Shown here: in pieces, positions 16,523-25,214 of the stretch | Position numbering within the stretch: position 1 is the first letter of the stretch | How the letters are laid out: each line of letters starts with the position of its first letter | From: Nonlabens agnitus | GTDB taxonomy: Bacteria; Bacteroidota; Bacteroidia; Flavobacteriales; Flavobacteriaceae | Assembly (NCBI RefSeq): GCF_002994045.1 | Contig: NZ_MQUC01000003.1 | Coordinates: forward strand, 1,898,501 to 1,962,500 | Direction: 5' to 3' | Length of the DNA stretch: 64,000 bases | Notes under the pieces: model-generated | Databases searched by the model: none | What the model was told of the DNA's origin: nothing | Seen by the model: only the letters and a program-made list of their open reading frames with translations | Position numbers and translations under genes: made by a program

Positions 16523-17356
16523 ATGCATTTAAGAAACGTTCACAGGTACGGTTATGATTTTGTCAAACTAGCCGAAGCCCATCCAGCACTGGAATCCCAT
16601 TTTACCAAAACTCCTGATGGAGCCACCACCATTGATTTCAGCAAGCCAGACTCCATCTTGGAATTCAATACTGCGCTGCTCAAGCACCACTATAATGTGC
16701 GTTACTGGAAACTGCCGGCCGGCAGCCTCTATCCACCTATTCCTGGACGGGCAGATTACATCCACCACATTGCAGACCTGATAGGTAAAGGCGAGAAAAC
16801 CGGGCTGGACATAGGCTGCGGTGCCAGTGCGATCTATCCCATTCTGGGAAATGCGATTTATGATTATAAAATGGTAGGCAGCGATGTTGATGAGAATAGT
16901 ATCGCTCATGCAAAAGATAACACGCTTAAAAATGCCGCCATTGAAATAAGACATCAACAAAATCGATCCAACATATTGCAGGGCATCATCAAGGATGGTG
17001 AAACTTTTGACTTTGTGATGTGCAATCCACCATTCTATGCCAGCGCCGAGGAAGCTGAAAAGGAAAATCTGAAAAAACAACGTAAACTAGGTACCGTGGA
17101 GGAAAGCCGCAATTTTGCCGGTATGTCGCACGAGCTGTGGTGTAACGGTGGCGAGGCACTTTTTGTAAAACGGCTGATTAAGGAATCTGCAGACTTTAAG
17201 GAACAGGTAGGATGGTTTACGAGTCTGCTTTCGCGAAAGCGTAACTTACCAAAACTTCAAAAACTAGCCACAAAACTCAATGCTGAAGTGAAGGTCATTC
17301 CCATGCAAACGGGAAACAAGGAGAGCCGCATACTGGCGTGGAAGTTTGGTAATTAA
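16523..17356 (+). CDS. rlmF: 23S rRNA (adenine(1618)-N6)-methyltransferase
   Basis: The protein begins MHLRNVHRYGYDF and contains PPIPGRADYIHH, LDIGCGASAIYPILG (SAM-binding motif I) and MCNPPFY (the NPPF/Y catalytic motif), all matching E. coli RlmF, which methylates A1618 of 23S rRNA. I place the start at 16523, not at the upstream in-frame ATG (16406), because the extra 39 residues would be encoded by the hexamer array and have no family counterpart. The palindrome copy at 17226-17241 is read in another frame (LLSRKR). A GC palindrome lies at 16712-16725. Confidence 0.93.
   Translation: MHLRNVHRYGYDFVKLAEAHPALESHFTKTPDGATTIDFSKPDSILEFNTALLKHHYNVRYWKLPAGSLYPPIPGRADYIHHIADLIGKGEKTGLDIGCGASAIYPILGNAIYDYKMVGSDVDENSIAHAKDNTLKNAAIEIRHQQNRSNILQGIIKDGETFDFVMCNPPFYASAEEAEKENLKKQRKLGTVEESRNFAGMSHELWCNGGEALFVKRLIKESADFKEQVGWFTSLLSRKRNLPKLQKLATKLNAEVKVIPMQTGNKESRILAWKFGN
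16712..16725. repeat. 14-bp perfect palindrome in rlmF
   Basis: CTGCCGGCCGGCAG, noticeably GC-rich for this region. It encodes the conserved region before YPPIPGRADYIHH. Confidence 0.5.
17226..17241. repeat. 16-bp palindrome copy, in CDS
   Basis: TGCTTTCGCGAAAGCG, one mismatch, inside rlmF. Read as LLSRKR, a different frame from most coding copies. Confidence 0.85.
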
Positions 17357-17387
17357 ACCGTGATGGCTGCGACTTAAAGAAAAAACC

Positions 17388-17558
17388 ATGTTCGGATTAT
17401 TCAATAAGAAGTCAGAAGCTGAAAAATTACAGGAGCAGTACAAAAAATTGATGGCCGATTATCATCGCCTATCTTCTACAGATCGTGCTGCCAGTGACGC
17501 AGCCTATGCAAAGGCTGATGAGATTTCCAAAAAACTGGATTTACTGGACAAGAAATAG
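17388..17558 (+). CDS. Lacal_2735 family small protein
   Basis: A 56-residue open frame beginning MFGLFNKKSEAEKLQEQYKK, charged and helical, with DRAASDAAYAKADEI in the second half. This matches the small flavobacterial family named after Lacal_2735. It lies 31 bases after rlmF on the same strand and ends just before the convergent CsaA-like gene. No function is known; it is probably a cytosolic coiled-coil protein. Confidence 0.85.
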   Translation: MFGLFNKKSEAEKLQEQYKKLMADYHRLSSTDRAASDAAYAKADEISKKLDLLDKK

Positions 17559-17562
17559 ATTT

Positions 17563-17904
17563 TTAACTCACGCGGTCACCATTCTGGGCATGACGTTCTG
17601 GTTGTAATAAAATCACTTTGTTTTTCTCATCAACGGAGCCTAACACCAGACATTCACTCATGAAATTGGCAATCTGTTTAGGTGGGAAATTCACCACGGC
17701 AATGATTTGTTTGCCTTTAAGATCTGCTGGCTGGTAATGGTCTGTAATTTGTGCGCTAGTTTTAAGAATTCCCAGCTCTTCACCAAAGTCGATTTCTAAC
17801 TTGTAGGCTGGTTTACGAGCTTCTGGAAACAACTGCGCGCCGACAATGGTGCCGACGCGCATATCGATTCTAGAAAATTCTTCCCAATTAAGGTTTTTCT
17901 TCAT
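17563..17904 (-). CDS. tRNA-binding (EMAP/CsaA-type) protein
   Basis: A 113-residue OB-fold protein with RIDMRVGTIVGAQ at the start and the KTSAQITDHY and AVVNFPPKQIANFMSECLVLG segments that define the CsaA / methionyl-tRNA-synthetase C-terminal family. It binds tRNA and has been linked to secretion-associated chaperone activity in Bacillus. It overlaps the upstream gene by 17 bases, so the two are co-transcribed. Confidence 0.92.
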   Translation of the reverse strand: MKKNLNWEEFSRIDMRVGTIVGAQLFPEARKPAYKLEIDFGEELGILKTSAQITDHYQPADLKGKQIIAVVNFPPKQIANFMSECLVLGSVDEKNKVILLQPERHAQNGDRVS

Positions 17905-18208
17905 TCATTCTTAGCTTTTCAATCATCTCTGGAGATATATAGACATCTGCTCCATAAGCGTCAACTAATAGCCCTTTATTGCCATCGTTGCATTCTATTG
18001 CATATAGAATGGTATTATCTGCAGGATCAGAAATACCTTCAAAGCGGTAGAACTTGACCACTTCAAGCTCTTCTGCTTTCCACTTCTTTTTTAAGTCTTT
18101 TGATTTGAGGCCATCCTCGACAAGATCATAATCGATAGTATAGCCCATGGACTGTAGATCTTCTACAGCTAGCGAAAGTGTGTCGTATCCGTTTTTAAAC
18201 TTACTCAT
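17888..18208 (-). CDS. Small conserved protein (often labelled phosphoribosylpyrophosphate synthetase)
   Basis: 106 acidic residues with no membrane segment or signal. It contains YRFEGISDPADNTILYAIE and GLLVDAYGADVYIS. Homologues in Bacteroidota carry a phosphoribosylpyrophosphate synthetase label, but the protein is far too short and lacks the PRPP-binding signature, so I do not accept that function. It overlaps the CsaA-like gene. Function unknown. Confidence 0.65.
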   Translation of the reverse strand: MSKFKNGYDTLSLAVEDLQSMGYTIDYDLVEDGLKSKDLKKKWKAEELEVVKFYRFEGISDPADNTILYAIECNDGNKGLLVDAYGADVYISPEMIEKLRMNEEKP

Positions 18209-18334
18209 GTTGGTTATTTTATATAAAGCTATGAATTGAATGTCGTCCCTAGTGTACGGTTTTCAAAACTTTAATATAAGCTTAGGTTACATATCTTAGC
18301 GATATGCGACCTATACAGTAATTAAAACTATTCT

Positions 18335-18889
18335 ATGTCATTAACTCCATCTACCATGCTGCCCTTGGGAACTATTGCTCCATCATTTGAATTGCTGGAT
18401 ACCGTATCTGGCAATCGTTTGAGCTATGAAGATATCAAAGGTGAAAAAGGAACCGTCGTCATGTTTATTTGCAATCATTGCCCGTATGTGATTCACGTCA
18501 ATGAAGAACTAGTACGCCTGGCTAATGATTATCGTGTGACTGGTTTTGGCTTTGTGGCAATATCCAGCAATGATGTAACGACCTACCCACAAGATGGCCC
18601 TGCAAAAATGTATGAAGTAGCAGAGAAGAATGATTACCCTTTTCCTTATTTATACGACGAGACTCAAGAAGTTGCCAAAGCATACGACGCGGCCTGCACA
18701 CCAGATTTTTATGTGTTTGATAACGAAGGCCAACTGGTCTACCGCGGCCAGCTGGACGATTCCCGACCTAAAAACGGCATACCTCTAACAGGAAGATCTA
18801 TACGTGAAGCACTTGATGCCCTGCTGGGAAACAAAAAGGTTCCAGAAAACCAAAAACCTAGTATGGGTTGTGGGATTAAGTGGAAGTGA
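18335..18889 (+). CDS. Thioredoxin-family / AhpC-TSA-like redoxin
   Basis: The 184-residue protein has FICNHCPYV near residue 47, a CxxC redox pair followed by cis-type Pro, and the redoxin fold motifs GFVAISSNDV and TPDFYVFDNEGQLVYRG. No signal peptide is seen, so it is probably cytoplasmic. Substrate not known; a thiol peroxidase or disulfide reductase role is inferred from the fold. Confidence 0.88.
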   Translation: MSLTPSTMLPLGTIAPSFELLDTVSGNRLSYEDIKGEKGTVVMFICNHCPYVIHVNEELVRLANDYRVTGFGFVAISSNDVTTYPQDGPAKMYEVAEKNDYPFPYLYDETQEVAKAYDAACTPDFYVFDNEGQLVYRGQLDDSRPKNGIPLTGRSIREALDALLGNKKVPENQKPSMGCGIKWK

Positions 18890-18910
18890 TTTGAATGCTG
18901 AAAAATAGCA

Positions 18911-19897
18911 TTATTTAACAAGACTAAAAACCTTAGAGTTGTAGCAAAAAAATATTCTGCTATCAATTACTTCTCTAATTTCGTCATCGACATTAGCTTT
19001 ATTTAGAAAATCTTCTTTAATCGCTCTCTCGTATCTAGCTGCTCTATGACTAATTCTCTTAGGTATAGTTTCACCCTTGTAAAAAATGATTAGTCTAGCA
19101 TTGCTATGCTTAAGCCTTAATCCAATTTCTTCCCACCATATTTTATCAGTATCACCAAGTGAACTTCCAAAAACACATATAACATTTGCATTTTTAATTA
19201 GATTTTGACACTGTTCCTCAACAGTATGCTTGTGGGCTATGTTACATTCATTCTTTATTAGGGATTCTAAGATATCTTTATTACTATGGAAAGATTCATT
19301 TGCAATTTGACTTTTATCATTAACTCCAAAAACCATTCTATCGTCGGTAAATCCATGAATATGATAAATGTTTTTTAGGATAACAGGATTCTTGTTTCTA
19401 AACAATCCTAGCTTTAAGTTTTGATAATTGTTTTCAAGTATCGTTTCTATAGTTTTGGTATAATTAAAATTAATAATATCCACAGCATGTTCAACGCTTC
19501 CAAATTCATTTTTAAAAGCTAAAACTTTTCGGCGATCAGAAGGTAAAAGATGCTTTTCTGCTTGACATAAATCAGTAAATAAAACTGAAGGATTTAAGGA
19601 ATTAATATCTAATTCTTTTTCTCGATCAATTAAAAACTTAGCAAGGTTTTCACCTACATCATCAAATATCAAATCAAAATCTGATTGGTTATCGATATTT
19701 ACAGTGTAATTACCTAGTTCTAATTTTAAATCCGCCCAATTTGATAGATTTGAATTTATCGACCTTTTCAAAGAAGCAACAACCTTTTTGTTTGATTCCT
19801 GATTTATATAAAATTTGTAGAACTCACTGTATGAAGTTTTCAAATTAAGATTTAGGTCAAATCCATTTCCTATTAAAAATACTGTCCTCATGGCCAT
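18911..19897 (-). CDS. AbiH family phage abortive-infection protein
   Basis: A 328-residue protein beginning TVFLIGNGFDLNLNLKTSYSEF, the N-terminal signature of AbiH proteins, and continuing with DIINFNYTKTIE and IYHIHGF and CVFGSSLGDTD, all typical of the family. AbiH was described as a lactococcal abortive-infection system; mechanism is not well established. The gene is visibly more AT-rich than its neighbours, hinting at horizontal transfer. It lies seven bases after the DUF1599 gene, so it may be read through from it. The start could also be six bases further in (19891). Confidence 0.85.
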   Translation of the reverse strand: MAMRTVFLIGNGFDLNLNLKTSYSEFYKFYINQESNKKVVASLKRSINSNLSNWADLKLELGNYTVNIDNQSDFDLIFDDVGENLAKFLIDREKELDINSLNPSVLFTDLCQAEKHLLPSDRRKVLAFKNEFGSVEHAVDIINFNYTKTIETILENNYQNLKLGLFRNKNPVILKNIYHIHGFTDDRMVFGVNDKSQIANESFHSNKDILESLIKNECNIAHKHTVEEQCQNLIKNANVICVFGSSLGDTDKIWWEEIGLRLKHSNARLIIFYKGETIPKRISHRAARYERAIKEDFLNKANVDDEIREVIDSRIFFCYNSKVFSLVK

Positions 19898-19904
19898 AAA
19901 GGAT

Positions 19905-20450
19905 TTATTCAGTAGTGCTGGTTAAATGAATCATCGCAAAAACCGCATAATTGACCATGTCTTGATAGTTAGCTTCTAGGCCTTCGCTAACGATGGTCTT
20001 GCCCGCATTGTCTTCTATTTGTTTAACGCGCAATAATTTTTGTAGGATCAAATCGGTAAGAGAGCTCACGCGCATATCACGCCAGGCCTCGCCATAGTCG
20101 TGGTTCTTGTCCATCATCAATTGCTTGGTGATCGCGACGTGTTTATCATAGAGTTCGGTGGCTTGTTCTAAGTTGAGATCTGGTTGTTCTACGACGCCTT
20201 TTTCCAACTGGATCAATGCCATGATGGAATAATTGATGATGCCAATGAACTCGCTTTCCTGGCCTTCGTCTACTTTGGATTCGGCTAGGGTTTGTAAACC
20301 GCGTATGCGTTGCGCCTTGATAAAGATCTGATCTGTAAGCGATGGCAGTCTCAAAATGCGCCAGGCACTGCCGTAGTCTGCCATTTTCTTAGTAAAAAGA
20401 TCCCGACACGTGCTTATAACTTGATCATATTGCTGGCTGGTGGTACTCAT
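19905..20450 (-). CDS. DUF1599 domain protein
   Basis: The 181-residue protein has two similar halves, each with a KM.DYG.AWR.(L/M)R..SLTD pattern (residues about 16-40 and 105-130). This duplicated DUF1599 domain has been proposed to act on nucleotides, but that is not proved. The start is set at ATG 20450 (MSTTSQQ), leaving 54 bases to the divergent folP start; a longer frame would overlap folP. The AbiH gene follows closely on the same strand. Confidence 0.88.
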   Translation of the reverse strand: MSTTSQQYDQVISTCRDLFTKKMADYGSAWRILRLPSLTDQIFIKAQRIRGLQTLAESKVDEGQESEFIGIINYSIMALIQLEKGVVEQPDLNLEQATELYDKHVAITKQLMMDKNHDYGEAWRDMRVSSLTDLILQKLLRVKQIEDNAGKTIVSEGLEANYQDMVNYAVFAMIHLTSTTE

Positions 20451-20504
20451 AAAGACTCTATAATTTGGTGTAAATTGAGCCCACAAAATACGATAACCTA
20501 TCCT

Positions 20505-21335
20505 ATGTCCACGATAAATTGCGCCGGTAAATTGATTGATCTTTCAACACCTCACGTGATGGGCATCGTCAACATCACACCAGATTCCTTTTATGATGGT
20601 GGAGCGCTCAAATCTGATAAAGATATTTTGAATCAGGTAGAAACTATGCTGGCAGATGGCGCGACCTTCATCGATATAGGAGGTTATAGCAGCAGGCCTG
20701 ATAGTGAGGATATTTCAGCCGAAGAAGAGATCCAACGTGTTATACCGGTCATTGATCTGGTCAAAAAGCATTTTCCTAGCGCAGTGATAAGTTGTGATAG
20801 CTTTCGCGAAAGCGTCATAGCAAGAGCACTACAACACGGTATTGAAATCGTAAATGACATAAGCGCAGGACATCTGGATGCCAAAATGATGGAAACCGTA
20901 GGCAACGCAGGCGTGCCTTACATCATGATGCACATGCGCGGCACATCGCAAACCATGAAATCCCTAACCCACTATGACGATCTGGTTCTAGAAATCAACC
21001 AATATTTTGCCGAGCGCGTCCACGTTGCTAGAGCTTCTGGCATAAAAGATATCCTTATAGATCCTGGTTTTGGCTTTGCTAAAACGACCCAACAAAACTT
21101 CCAGTTGCTTAAGAATCTAGATCTCTTACATTTTCACGGTCTTCCCATTCTTGCAGGTGTATCGCGCAAATCCATGATCTATAAAACCCTAGGAATTACT
21201 GCTAGCGAGGCGCTCAATGGAACCAGTGCCCTACACATGAAATGTCTGGATCAAGGCGCTAAAATCCTAAGGGTTCACGATGTCAAGGAAGCTATGGAAG
21301 TGATACAATTGCATCAATCCATTCAAAATAATTAA
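20505..21335 (+). CDS. folP: Dihydropteroate synthase
   Basis: 276 residues with the classic motifs VMGIVNITPDSFYDGG, FIDIGGYSSRPDSE, SCDSFRESV, ILIDPGFGFAKT and LAGVSRKSMI. It joins 6-hydroxymethyl-dihydropterin diphosphate and p-aminobenzoate in folate synthesis and is the sulfonamide target. Start ATG 20505 fits the family; the longer open frame upstream overlaps the DUF1599 gene. It lies 17 bases before cdaA. A palindrome copy at 20799-20814 encodes part of the conserved DSFRESV segment without an apparent insertion. Confidence 0.97.
   Translation: MSTINCAGKLIDLSTPHVMGIVNITPDSFYDGGALKSDKDILNQVETMLADGATFIDIGGYSSRPDSEDISAEEEIQRVIPVIDLVKKHFPSAVISCDSFRESVIARALQHGIEIVNDISAGHLDAKMMETVGNAGVPYIMMHMRGTSQTMKSLTHYDDLVLEINQYFAERVHVARASGIKDILIDPGFGFAKTTQQNFQLLKNLDLLHFHGLPILAGVSRKSMIYKTLGITASEALNGTSALHMKCLDQGAKILRVHDVKEAMEVIQLHQSIQNN
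20799..20814. repeat. 16-bp palindrome copy, in folP
   Basis: AGCTTTCGCGAAAGCG, one mismatch, read as SFRES(V) in a frame different from the AFAKA copies. Confidence 0.85.
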
Positions 21336-21352
21336 TCCTATTTTTACGAGGT

Positions 21353-22129
21353 ATGGAGTTACCAGAATTTAGAATCATCGACCTTGTGGATATCTTGCTT
21401 TTTGCAGCATTGATATTCTACTTGTATAGACTGGTAAAGGGCACCGCGGCGATCAACATCTTCATAGGGATCGTGATCATCTATTTGATCTATGAGGTCA
21501 CGCTGTTCTTGAAAATGGAAATGTTGTCCAGAGCGTTGGGCGCTTTTACAGGTGCTGGCGTTTTTGCCTTGATCGTGGTGTTCCAGCAAGAATTGAGGCG
21601 TTTTTTACTTATGCTGGGCTCCACCCAATTCACTTCTAAAAGAAGGTTTCTAAGACAGCTGCGTTTTTTTAAGGAAGACATAGACTCCAACAGCGGCGTG
21701 GTCGATGAAATTGTGACTGCCTGCAAACGTATGAGCGCCACTAAAACAGGTGCCCTGATTGCCATCAAACGCGATGGCTCGCTGGATTTTCTTAAAAATT
21801 CTGGAGACACCATGGACATTGTTGTGAATGCACCCATCATCCAAAGCATTTTCTATAAAAACAGTACGTTACACGATGGAGCGATGATCATAGAAGGCAA
21901 TAAGATTACCGCCACACGAGTCATTTTACCCGTTTCTGACAATAGAAAAATCCCGCAGCGATTTGGCTTGCGTCACCGTGCAGCTTTAGGACTGACCGAA
22001 CGCAGTAACGCCATGGCGATTATCGTGAGTGAAGAAACCGGACAGGTTTCTCTGGTTATGGATGGAGCCTTTGAAAGTTATGAAGATATGGACGATCTAG
22101 CAGACAAGATCAAAACACATCTGGACTAA
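21353..22129 (+). CDS. cdaA: Diadenylate cyclase CdaA
   Basis: 258 residues: three N-terminal membrane segments, then the DAC domain with DGAMII and RHRAALGLTE, the two catalytic signatures that condense two ATP into c-di-AMP. The folP-cdaA order is common in Bacteroidota. The last base of its stop codon is the first base of the next gene's ATG, so DUF3667 translation is coupled to it. The enzyme should control osmotic or envelope homeostasis. Confidence 0.95.
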   Translation: MELPEFRIIDLVDILLFAALIFYLYRLVKGTAAINIFIGIVIIYLIYEVTLFLKMEMLSRALGAFTGAGVFALIVVFQQELRRFLLMLGSTQFTSKRRFLRQLRFFKEDIDSNSGVVDEIVTACKRMSATKTGALIAIKRDGSLDFLKNSGDTMDIVVNAPIIQSIFYKNSTLHDGAMIIEGNKITATRVILPVSDNRKIPQRFGLRHRAALGLTERSNAMAIIVSEETGQVSLVMDGAFESYEDMDDLADKIKTHLD

Positions 22130-22974
22130 TGGAACGAGAATGTAAGAATTGCGGTCACATGCTATATGTGGGACACACACACTGCGCTAGCTGTGGTGCC
22201 AAATGGATCCAGAACAGAATCACCATGCGCAATGTCGCTTCTGATTTTAGCGATATGTACTTGGGCCTCGATACGAAGTTTGGACATACGTTTATAGATT
22301 TATTCAGAAAACCAGAAGCCGTTATCAACGGATACATCAACGGTCGACGTGTCTATTATATGGATGCCGTTAGGTATTTATTAGTCGCCTTATTCATCAC
22401 TGGTATCTATGTATTTGTTCTCAAACAAACCAATATCATGGAGGACTACATGGATATTGCCGGTATGGCAGACTCTCCTGCATTTGCTCAATACAGTCCT
22501 GAACAGCTTGAAAGACAAAAATCCTTTAGTTCTACAGCAATGGATTATCAAGGTGTTATATTACTACTTACTATTCCACTACTTGCTTTAGTAGGGCGCA
22601 TCACCTTCTGGGGTAAGCAATACTATAATTTTACAGAGCAGGTGGTCTTTTACTTGTACAATTATGCGCACATGGTGATCGCGACAACTCCCATCAGTAT
22701 TTTGCTTATCTATGTTTCACCGCAAGTCTTTTTCTATTGGTCTTTTTTGGGCTATCTATTTTTACTTTGGCAAAGTGCTTATTCTTACCAGAGATGCTTT
22801 CAACTGGATCTACAGCAAATTATTTTAAGAAGTCTTATTTCTATAGTAGTGTTTGTTTTCCTTTTCATTATCTCTATAATAGTCATACTGTTACTTATCA
22901 TAGCAGCAACATTTATAGCAGTAAAATTAGGTTATGATGTAGAAAGTTTTCTTGCAAGTAATTTTGGCACCTAA
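22129..22974 (+). CDS. DUF3667 membrane protein with N-terminal zinc ribbon
   Basis: The 281-residue protein begins with CKNCGHML..GHTHCASCG, a Cys4 zinc ribbon, followed by FIDLFRKPEAVINGYINGRRVYYMDAVRYLL, the DUF3667 signature, and about four membrane segments. Overlap with cdaA by one base suggests linked function, possibly in c-di-AMP related membrane control, but this is inference. Its 3' end overlaps the convergent ABC transporter gene by four bases. Confidence 0.88.
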   Translation: MERECKNCGHMLYVGHTHCASCGAKWIQNRITMRNVASDFSDMYLGLDTKFGHTFIDLFRKPEAVINGYINGRRVYYMDAVRYLLVALFITGIYVFVLKQTNIMEDYMDIAGMADSPAFAQYSPEQLERQKSFSSTAMDYQGVILLLTIPLLALVGRITFWGKQYYNFTEQVVFYLYNYAHMVIATTPISILLIYVSPQVFFYWSFLGYLFLLWQSAYSYQRCFQLDLQQIILRSLISIVVFVFLFIISIIVILLLIIAATFIAVKLGYDVESFLASNFGT

Positions 22975-24743
22975 GCCACTTCTTGCTGTAGAAACTGTAC
23001 TTCATAAAGATTTTTGTAATAACCACCTTCTTTTTGAAGCAGTTCATGGTGCGTTCCCATTTCCACAATTTCTCCTGCATCCATAACGATGATCTTATCG
23101 GCTTTTTTGATCGTGGCAAGCCTATGGGCGATGACGATGGACGTGCGGTCTTTTGTAATGATATCAGTAGCGTCCTGGATCAATTGCTCGCTGTAGGCAT
23201 CCACAGAGCTGGTGGCCTCATCAAGTACCAAAATACTGGGATTGGAAACGTAGGCCCTCAAAAAGGCAATCAATTGTCGCTGTCCAGAACTTAACATCAC
23301 GCCACGTTCCTTCACATTGTAATGGTACCCATTAGGCAATGAATTGATGAACTCGTGTACGCCAATTTTTTTGGCGGCAGTGATCACGTCCTCTTCGGTG
23401 ATGCTTTCGTCCTTTAAAGTGATGTTGTTTAGAATGGTGTCTGCAAACAAGAAAACATCTTGAAGCACCACGGCAATTTGAGCCCGCAATGATTCTAATT
23501 GGTACGCTTTCGCGGAAGCGGAATCCACCACAATCTCTCCTGCATTGATCTCATAGAATCTGGAAAGCAAATTGATGATCGTAGATTTTCCTGCGCCGGT
23601 AGCACCTACTATGGCCACCGTTTGACCGGCATTCACTTTAAAACTAAGGTTTTTGAGCACCAATTCATTCTCAACATAACCGAAATCTACATTCTTGAAC
23701 TCAATGTCACCTTTAAGATTGGAGGCGATCAAGGTGCCATTATCCTCAATCCTAGAATCGGTATCGAGTATCTTGAACACGCGGTTAGCCGCCACCATAC
23801 CCATTTGTAGGGTATTGAATTTGTCTGCAATTTGTCGCAGTGGTCTAAAAAGCTTTTGGGAAAGGTCAATGAACATGACGATGGTACCTATTTCCACCAG
23901 TCTGAATTCTGACCCTATATTCATGATGACGCCTATGTACACGATGAGACCTATCACGATGCTGGAAGACATCTCTGCAATAGGGAAAAAGATACTGTTG
24001 TACCACACGGTTTTGATCCAGGCCTTGCGGTGCTTGTCATTAATCTCTTTGAAGTGCTGGTACTCTACCTTCTCGCGATTGAAAATCTGGACGATTTTCA
24101 TTCCTGTCACGCGCTCCTGTACAAAGGAATTTAAATTACTTACCTGGTTACGCACCTCTTCAAAGGCGATTTTCATCGCTTTTTGGAACAACCTAGTAGC
24201 GTAAAGAATAAACGGCATAACGATAAGCGCAATAAGTGTGAGTTGCCAGCTGGAAAACGCCATAAATCCTAGGACTACAATCATTTTAAGCAGGTCAGAA
24301 ATAATCACGAACAAGCCTTCTGAAAATATACTGGCTATGGTTTCTATATCACTTACCGCTCTGGTGACCAATTTACCAACGGCGCTGGTATCAAAATACT
24401 TCATTTTGAAGCCCATCATGTGGTCAAACAACTTGGTTCTCAAGTCGCGTATCACTTGCTGTCCCAACCAGTTGGCATAAAAGATAAAGCTAAGTTGTAG
24501 TAGAACGTCTGCCATCAGGACACCTATCATCATATAAATGACAGTATCAAAACCTTCAAATTCTTGTGGTATGATGTGTTGATCAATGGATACCTTGATA
24601 AGATAGGGCATCCCTAGAGCCACGACCGCGATGAGTATCGCGCTTACGCCTACAAAAATGGTGGTAAGCCTATAAGGCTTAGTATAGGATAAAAGTCGCT
24701 TAAAGAGCGACAGGTCAAATGCATTACCTGTAGTTGATGCCAT
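22971..24743 (-). CDS. ABC transporter, fused permease and ATPase (MsbA-like exporter)
   Basis: 590 residues: six membrane segments in the N-terminal half and a nucleotide-binding domain with Walker A GATGAGKST, Q loop VVLQDVFLF, signature LSSGQRQL, Walker B ILVLDEATSSVD and H loop AHRLAT. A half-transporter acting as a homodimer is expected; lipid or drug export is the family role. It follows the PH-like and truA genes on the same strand. The palindrome variant at 23505-23520 encodes ASAKA between the Walker A and Q loop, a variable stretch. Confidence 0.95.
   Translation of the reverse strand: MASTTGNAFDLSLFKRLLSYTKPYRLTTIFVGVSAILIAVVALGMPYLIKVSIDQHIIPQEFEGFDTVIYMMIGVLMADVLLQLSFIFYANWLGQQVIRDLRTKLFDHMMGFKMKYFDTSAVGKLVTRAVSDIETIASIFSEGLFVIISDLLKMIVVLGFMAFSSWQLTLIALIVMPFILYATRLFQKAMKIAFEEVRNQVSNLNSFVQERVTGMKIVQIFNREKVEYQHFKEINDKHRKAWIKTVWYNSIFFPIAEMSSSIVIGLIVYIGVIMNIGSEFRLVEIGTIVMFIDLSQKLFRPLRQIADKFNTLQMGMVAANRVFKILDTDSRIEDNGTLIASNLKGDIEFKNVDFGYVENELVLKNLSFKVNAGQTVAIVGATGAGKSTIINLLSRFYEINAGEIVVDSASAKAYQLESLRAQIAVVLQDVFLFADTILNNITLKDESITEEDVITAAKKIGVHEFINSLPNGYHYNVKERGVMLSSGQRQLIAFLRAYVSNPSILVLDEATSSVDAYSEQLIQDATDIITKDRTSIVIAHRLATIKKADKIIVMDAGEIVEMGTHHELLQKEGGYYKNLYEVQFLQQEVA
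23505..23520. repeat. 16-bp palindrome copy, in CDS
   Basis: CGCTTTCGCGGAAGCG, one mismatch, encoding ASAKA on the minus strand. Confidence 0.85.
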
Positions 24744-24746
24744 AAA

Positions 24747-25214
24747 TTATTTGAGCAAATGCGCGACACTGGATCGCAATTCTTCTTCTTTTTGTGTACC
24801 TATCACGTATTCCTTAGAATCGGTTTTGAAATGGAGACCTTTAGATCCCTTGACATTGTAAACCGTTCCCATTCCTGTCCAAATTCTGATTCCCCAACCA
24901 CCTACAAAACCATAGTCAATGACTTTTGCTGTTTGGATGTCGCTCCACTTCCATTCTCTATTCAAAAACGGAAAGTACCTGATATGTATTTTCTCGTCGG
25001 TAATGGTTGTTGTGAGTTTCATGTAAAAAATGGAGCCCATCAACACAATTCCCAATAAACAACTTAGCGCTGTCGCTGTCGTGACGATCATATCTGATGA
25101 TTGTCCAATCTCCACAAAAGCGCTGACCGCAATTACCAACATGATACACACAATGAGCAGCTTTAACCACCACTGATCAAAACGTTGTTCTTCTTTAAAT
25201 AAAACATTACTCAT
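24747..25214 (-). CDS. Small membrane protein with PH-like domain
   Basis: 155 residues with two membrane segments near the N-terminus (KLLIVCIMLVIAVSAF and LSCLLGIVLMGSIFY), followed by a region with KIHIRYFPFLNREWKWSDI and a GWGIRIWTG stretch that resembles bacterial PH domains. Start ATG 25214 overlaps the end of truA by eight bases, so it is translationally coupled. Function unknown. Confidence 0.72.
   Translation of the reverse strand: MSNVLFKEEQRFDQWWLKLLIVCIMLVIAVSAFVEIGQSSDMIVTTATALSCLLGIVLMGSIFYMKLTTTITDEKIHIRYFPFLNREWKWSDIQTAKVIDYGFVGGWGIRIWTGMGTVYNVKGSKGLHFKTDSKEYVIGTQKEEELRSSVAHLLK

Noticed and set aside
17888..18208. Phosphoribosylpyrophosphate synthetase function
   Set aside because: The protein is only 106 residues and lacks the PRPP-binding motif; the label used in databases is not supported.
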